A stretch of 64,000 nucleotides of DNA. Origin: Citrobacter amalonaticus (GTDB taxonomy: Bacteria > Pseudomonadota > Gammaproteobacteria > Enterobacterales > Enterobacteriaceae). Both the position numbers and the translations under genes were made by a program. This document shows positions 60,234 to 64,000 of the stretch, piece by piece (the stretch's first letter is position 1; each line of letters starts with the position of its first letter). The stretch lies in the NCBI RefSeq assembly GCF_018323885.1, contig NZ_AP024585.1, forward strand, positions 682,001-746,000, written 5' to 3'. The notes under the pieces were generated by a model. That model saw only the letters and a program-made list of their open reading frames with translations. It was not told the origin of the DNA and searched no databases.

Positions 60234-60637
60234 TGTTCGTCGTCCAGAGAATAGAAAAGGGGTGAGTCTTTCTCCCGGGTAATTAAGTTAAGCCAAATTT
60301 CGTTGCCGTTTTCATTTATATGCGTGGTCATTTCAGTGATTATTTTACTTAAGGTCTGGGCATCGATATCGCCTTCAGCCTGTAACGCATTAATAACCCG
60401 AGCGAAAGTCTCAATTTTCGCTACTCGCTCAAGACGTTCTTTAAAATGACGGTCACGTTCTTCGAGTAGGATATTTTTAGATTGCCCGGTGGCGGTTGTG
60501 CTAATTAAGATATCGGCCTCATAATCACTGAGGGTTGTTTTTCCCTGAGTGAAATTATCATTATTTTCTACTGTTTCTTCCGTCTGACCTGACGCTGACA
60601 GATGAAAACGCGGTGGGACAAGGTGCTCAGGCAGCAT
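60230..60637 (-). CDS. Uncharacterised protein, first gene of a two-gene unit
   Basis: A 135-residue protein I do not recognise. The N-terminal third is polar and low in structure (ASGQTEETVENNDNFTQGK). A helical region follows (EERDRHFKERLERVAKIETFARVINAL), then DIDAQTLSKIITEMTTHINENGNEIW. There is no signal peptide or membrane segment. AGGA lies nine bases before the ATG. It overlaps the next gene by four bases and is divergent from the membrane-anchored protein at 60742. The region is AT-richer than exbD. Confidence 0.7.
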   Translation of the reverse strand: MLPEHLVPPRFHLSASGQTEETVENNDNFTQGKTTLSDYEADILISTTATGQSKNILLEERDRHFKERLERVAKIETFARVINALQAEGDIDAQTLSKIITEMTTHINENGNEIWLNLITREKDSPLFYSLDDEQ

Positions 60638-60741
60638 GTCACAATATCCTTTAATATCAAATGTATAGTTATTTTTATTTGGCAGGTCGCGTTGACAATA
60701 ACATGGGGTAATTTTAGAATCAAAAAAAATGGAGTCATTCT

Positions 60742-61245
60742 ATGAACAGTATTTTTTATTCTGTCATTACCTTGCTATTGTTGACCGGCGGCGTGCTTTT
60801 ATTAATGCGCGAGTTTAATAAACCGCACAACGCTGAAGAACTGACCTCTGAGACTCAATCAATACCGCTGACTAAAGAAGAGGGGGAGGACCATTTCTCC
60901 GCGCTGATGAATGCTATTACACCGGTATGGTACTGGCGCGTCAATCACGAATATATTGATTTCCTTCACGCAACAATAAAACGCATGACGATGGCGCAAT
61001 TGAATGACACGCCAGGACTGTTTGACGCCCAGCGACGCTGCAGCGATCTCAATTCAGCGGTGTATAAATACTACGACACGATAAAAAAACGCTGTCTCAA
61101 CGGCGAAAAAGTTCCCCATTCCGATCTTGATGTGCTGAACTTACGCCAGTGCTTCCGGGAGTTTAGCGTCGAGGCGTATCCATCGCTGGTGGCGCTGGTG
61201 TGGCCCGAGTATCAGCGCCCGTGGATCAATCCCGACGATGTTTAA
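60742..61245 (+). CDS. Uncharacterised membrane-anchored protein
   Basis: A 167-residue protein I do not recognise. Residues 4-22 form one hydrophobic segment (IFYSVITLLLLTGGVLLLM), then a basic REFNK step. The rest is soluble, with ITPVWYWRVNHEYIDFLH, RRCSDLNSAVYKYYDTIKKRC and a Trp/Pro-rich end WPEYQRPWINPDD. The two Cys residues could pair if the domain is periplasmic. GGAG precedes the ATG. It is divergent from the two-gene unit at 59799-60637 and 71 bp before yqhA. Membership with either is inferred only from position. Confidence 0.7.
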   Translation: MNSIFYSVITLLLLTGGVLLLMREFNKPHNAEELTSETQSIPLTKEEGEDHFSALMNAITPVWYWRVNHEYIDFLHATIKRMTMAQLNDTPGLFDAQRRCSDLNSAVYKYYDTIKKRCLNGEKVPHSDLDVLNLRQCFREFSVEAYPSLVALVWPEYQRPWINPDDV

Positions 61246-61262
61246 GGAGGATGTTGATCTGA

Positions 61263-61811
<549 letters not shown>

Positions 61812-61817
61812 CAGAAC

Positions 61818-61849
61818 AGGCCGGGCAGCCCTTAACGCTACCCGGCGCT
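61818..61849. repeat. REP-like palindrome between yqhA and gpr
   Basis: GGCCGGGCAGCCC with GCTACCCGGCGCT forms a REP-type hairpin between convergent genes and may terminate both. Confidence 0.65.
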
Positions 61850-61854
61850 GAACG

Positions 61855-62895
61855 TTACTTATCGGACGATGCCTGCCAGAGGTTCAGTTGGCCGTCAGCG
61901 ACATGCTTATCAATCTGCGTCAATTCTTCTGTGGTGAACGACAAATTTTTCAACGCCTGAACGTTTTCTTCCAGTTGCTCCGGGCGGCTTGCGCCAATCA
62001 GCACGGAAGTGACGCGATCGTCTTTCAGCAGCCAGCTAAGCGCCATTTGCGCCATTGACTGACCGCGCTGTTGCGCCATCTTATTAAGCAGACGCAGACT
62101 GCTGAGGTTAGCTTCCGTCAGCATATTCTCAGTCAGACCGCGCACTTTCTTCCCTTCGCGCTGCATACGTGAACCGTCCGGAATGCCGTTCAAATACTTC
62201 CCGGTGAGCAATCCCTGCGCCAGTGGCGTAAAGGCGATGCAGCCCACGCCATTGGCTTTCAGCGTATCCAGCAAACCGCTTTTATCCACCCAGCGGTTCA
62301 GCAGGTTATAAGAGGGCTGATGGATCAGCAGCGGGATCTTCCATTCGCGCAAAAGCTCAGCCATTTTTTGTGTCCGCTCCGGCGAGTATGACGAAATACC
62401 AACATACAGCGCTTTCCCACTTTGCACAGCGTGTGCCAGCGCAGACGCCGTCTCTTCCATCGGCGTGTTTTCGTCCACGCGATGAGAATAGAAAATATCG
62501 ACGTAATCCAGGCCCATCCGTTTCAGGCTCTGATCGAGACTGGCGAGCAGGTATTTACGCGAGCCGCCGGAACCATAAGGACCTGGCCACATGTCGTAAC
62601 CGGCTTTGGTCGAAATAATCAGTTCATCACGATACTGGGCAAAGTCTTCGCGCAGCAGACGCCCGAAATTTTCTTCGGCGCTGCCCGGAGGCGGCCCATA
62701 GTTATTGGCTAAATCAAAGTGAGTAATGCCTAAATCAAAGGCTTTTCGCAACAGTGCGCGCTGCGAGTCGAGGGCTTGTACGTGACCGAAGTTGTGCCAC
62801 AGACCGAGCGATAGCGCAGGCAGTTGGAGGCCGCTGTTACCGCAGTAGCGGTACTGCATATTCTCATAGCGGTCAGGGGAGGCGTTCCAGGACAT
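61855..62895 (-). CDS. gpr: L-glyceraldehyde 3-phosphate reductase
   Basis: A 346-residue aldo/keto reductase (YghZ). The catalytic Tyr is in FDLANNYGPPPGSAEENFG, the Lys in IISTKAGYDMWPGPYGSGG and the His in YVDIFYSHRVDENTP. The NADPH-binding VLIGASRPEQLEENVQ segment is near the end. It reduces L-glyceraldehyde 3-phosphate and methylglyoxal. Length equals E. coli. It is divergent from yghX. Confidence 0.96.
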   Translation of the reverse strand: MSWNASPDRYENMQYRYCGNSGLQLPALSLGLWHNFGHVQALDSQRALLRKAFDLGITHFDLANNYGPPPGSAEENFGRLLREDFAQYRDELIISTKAGYDMWPGPYGSGGSRKYLLASLDQSLKRMGLDYVDIFYSHRVDENTPMEETASALAHAVQSGKALYVGISSYSPERTQKMAELLREWKIPLLIHQPSYNLLNRWVDKSGLLDTLKANGVGCIAFTPLAQGLLTGKYLNGIPDGSRMQREGKKVRGLTENMLTEANLSSLRLLNKMAQQRGQSMAQMALSWLLKDDRVTSVLIGASRPEQLEENVQALKNLSFTTEELTQIDKHVADGQLNLWQASSDK

Positions 62896-62976
62896 GATGT
62901 CTCCTTTCTTGTGATGAATTTTCGAAACAGCGTTTTCATTCTATGCTTATAGAATCACAAATCCCGGAGATATGCG

Positions 62977-63861
62977 ATGACGCGTCTGACAGCCAAAGAT
63001 TTTCCGCAAGAATTACTCGATTATTATGACTACTACGCCCACGGGAAAATCTCAAAACGGGAGTTCCTCAATCTTGCGGCAAAGTACGCCGTTGGCGGGG
63101 TGACGGCGCTGGCGCTCTTCAATATGCTCAAGCCCAACTACGCGCTGGCGGAACAGGTGAAATTTACCGATCCCGATATATTGCCTGAATATATTCATTA
63201 TCCGTCACCAAACGGTCATGGCAGCGTGCGCGGCTATCTGGTGAAGCCGGTCAACACAACGGGCAAGGTATCCGCCGTGGTGGTGGTACATGAGAACCGG
63301 GGGCTGAATCCTTATATTGAAGATGTTGCAAGGCGGGTAGCAAAAGCGGGCTACATTGCGCTGGCACCCGACGGTTTAAGCTCGGTAGGTGGCTATCCAG
63401 GAAACGATGAAGAAGGGAAGGTCTTGCAGCAGAAAGTGGATCCGACAAAGCTGATGAATGACTTTTTCGCTGCCGTCGAGTTTATGAAGCAACACCCGGA
63501 CGCCAGCGGGAAAGTGGGGATCACCGGATTTTGTTACGGCGGTGGCGTCTCAAATGCCGCTGCCGTGGCCTATCCTGAACTGGCGTGTGCGGTGCCGTTT
63601 TATGGTCGCCAGCCTGCCGCTGCGGATGTGCCGAAGATAAAAGCGCCGATCCTGCTGCACTACGCGGCGCTGGATAAAAATATCAATGAAGGCTGGCCCG
63701 CCTATGAAGCCGCGCTGAAGGCCAACAATAAGGTCTATGAAGCCTGGATCTATCCCGGTGTAAACCACGGATTTCATAATGATTCCACACCGCGATATGA
63801 CGAGGCTGCCGCCGAATTAGCATGGAAACGAACGTTGGGATGGTTTGATAAATATTTATGA
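62977..63861 (+). CDS. yghX: Dienelactone hydrolase-family protein YghX, intact
   Basis: A 294-residue alpha/beta-hydrolase. The triad is Cys186 in GFCYGGGV, Asp233 in ALDKNIN and His264 in [10 protein letters not shown]. The N-terminus has SKREFL followed by a hydrophobic stretch ([15 protein letters not shown]) and ALA/EQ, resembling a Tat signal with KR in place of RR. As I recall, the K-12 copy is disrupted; here the frame is whole. The true substrate is unknown. Confidence 0.9.
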   Translation: MTRLTAKDFPQELLDYYDYYAHGKISKREFLNLAAKYAVGGVTALALFNMLKPNYALAEQVKFTDPDILPEYIHYPSPNGHGSVRGYLVKPVNTTGKVSAVVVVHENRGLNPYIEDVARRVAKAGYIALAPDGLSSVGGYPGNDEEGKVLQQKVDPTKLMNDFFAAVEFMKQHPDASGKVGITGFCYGGGVSNAAAVAYPELACAVPFYGRQPAAADVPKIKAPILLHYAALDKNINEGWPAYEAALKANNKVYEAWIYPGVNHGFHNDSTPRYDEAAAELAWKRTLGWFDKYL

Positions 63862-64000
63862 TAAAAAAAAGGAAAATAAACGATTGATTAATACTGCTGG
63901 CATTTTTCATTATCTTTTATATGTATACAGCGACCAGGGATATTGTTTGCGAGAGTAAAAAAACTAAAAGTAAGTATATATTCTTCACTCTTTGCCGATA
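63862..64000. other. AT-rich end of window, no gene seen
   Basis: This AT-rich stretch holds only a 25-codon frame from a TTG, which I do not consider a gene. No terminator hairpin with a clear stem is visible. Confidence 0.5.

Overview
The window is chromosomal DNA of an enteric gammaproteobacterium. Gene order and protein sequences are those of the E. coli K-12 mug-rpoD-dnaG to yghX region, with clear differences from K-12: a complete urease cluster, a fimbrial locus beside tRNA-Ile, an extra aminotransferase gene, and loss of yghA, yqhG/yqhH, ygiZ, yqiJK and mqsRA. This pattern, together with REP/BIME and ERIC repeats, fits a Citrobacter-like member of the Enterobacteriaceae. Species cannot be fixed from the sequence alone.

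Layout. 1-3220 is an AT-rich accessory block next to tRNA-Ile(CAT). It holds the 5' end of a fimbrial chaperone gene, a fimbrial major subunit, a DUF1090-type secreted protein and a hexapeptide acyltransferase. 3221-9487 is the core mug / rpsU-dnaG-rpoD / tsaD region. 9611-14581 is ureDABCEFG. 14666-18836 is the tartrate module ttdABT with its regulator ttdR. 18869-28865 carries plsY, folB, uppP, cca, ygiM, ygiF, glnE and hldE. 29036-33912 carries glgS, ubiK, an FMN riboswitch with ribB, a small membrane protein, zupT, ygiD and ygiC. 33918-40826 carries ygiB, tolC, nudF-yqiB-cpdA-yqiA and parE. 41003-48214 carries an aminotransferase, ygiN, mdaB, qseBC, ygiW and parC. 48493-58319 carries plsC, ftsP, ygiQ, dkgA, yqhD, yqhC, yghB and metC. 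58569-63861 carries exbBD, a three-gene unknown module, yqhA, gpr and an intact yghX.

How the genes work together. rpsU-dnaG-rpoD links translation, replication and transcription in one macromolecular-synthesis operon. The urease genes encode all structural subunits and the four nickel-insertion accessory proteins, but no regulator or nickel transporter lies beside them. ttdA/ttdB dehydrate L-tartrate to oxaloacetate and TtdT exchanges tartrate for succinate. nudF-yqiB-cpdA-yqiA-parE reads as one rightward operon. The yqhD/dkgA aldehyde reductases sit beside their AraC-type activator yqhC. exbBD carries a Fur-type site and metC a MetJ operator.

Most notable points: CpdA carries Pro in place of a conserved metal-binding His (GPIH instead of GHIH); an uncharacterised divergent three-gene module replaces yghA; a tRNA-linked accessory block carries an FNR-like site at the fimbrial promoter; the urease operon begins about 50 bp behind a strong terminator; and an uncharacterised 58-residue membrane protein lies downstream of ribB behind a palindrome and paired direct repeats. 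I found no CRISPR array, insertion sequence or prophage.
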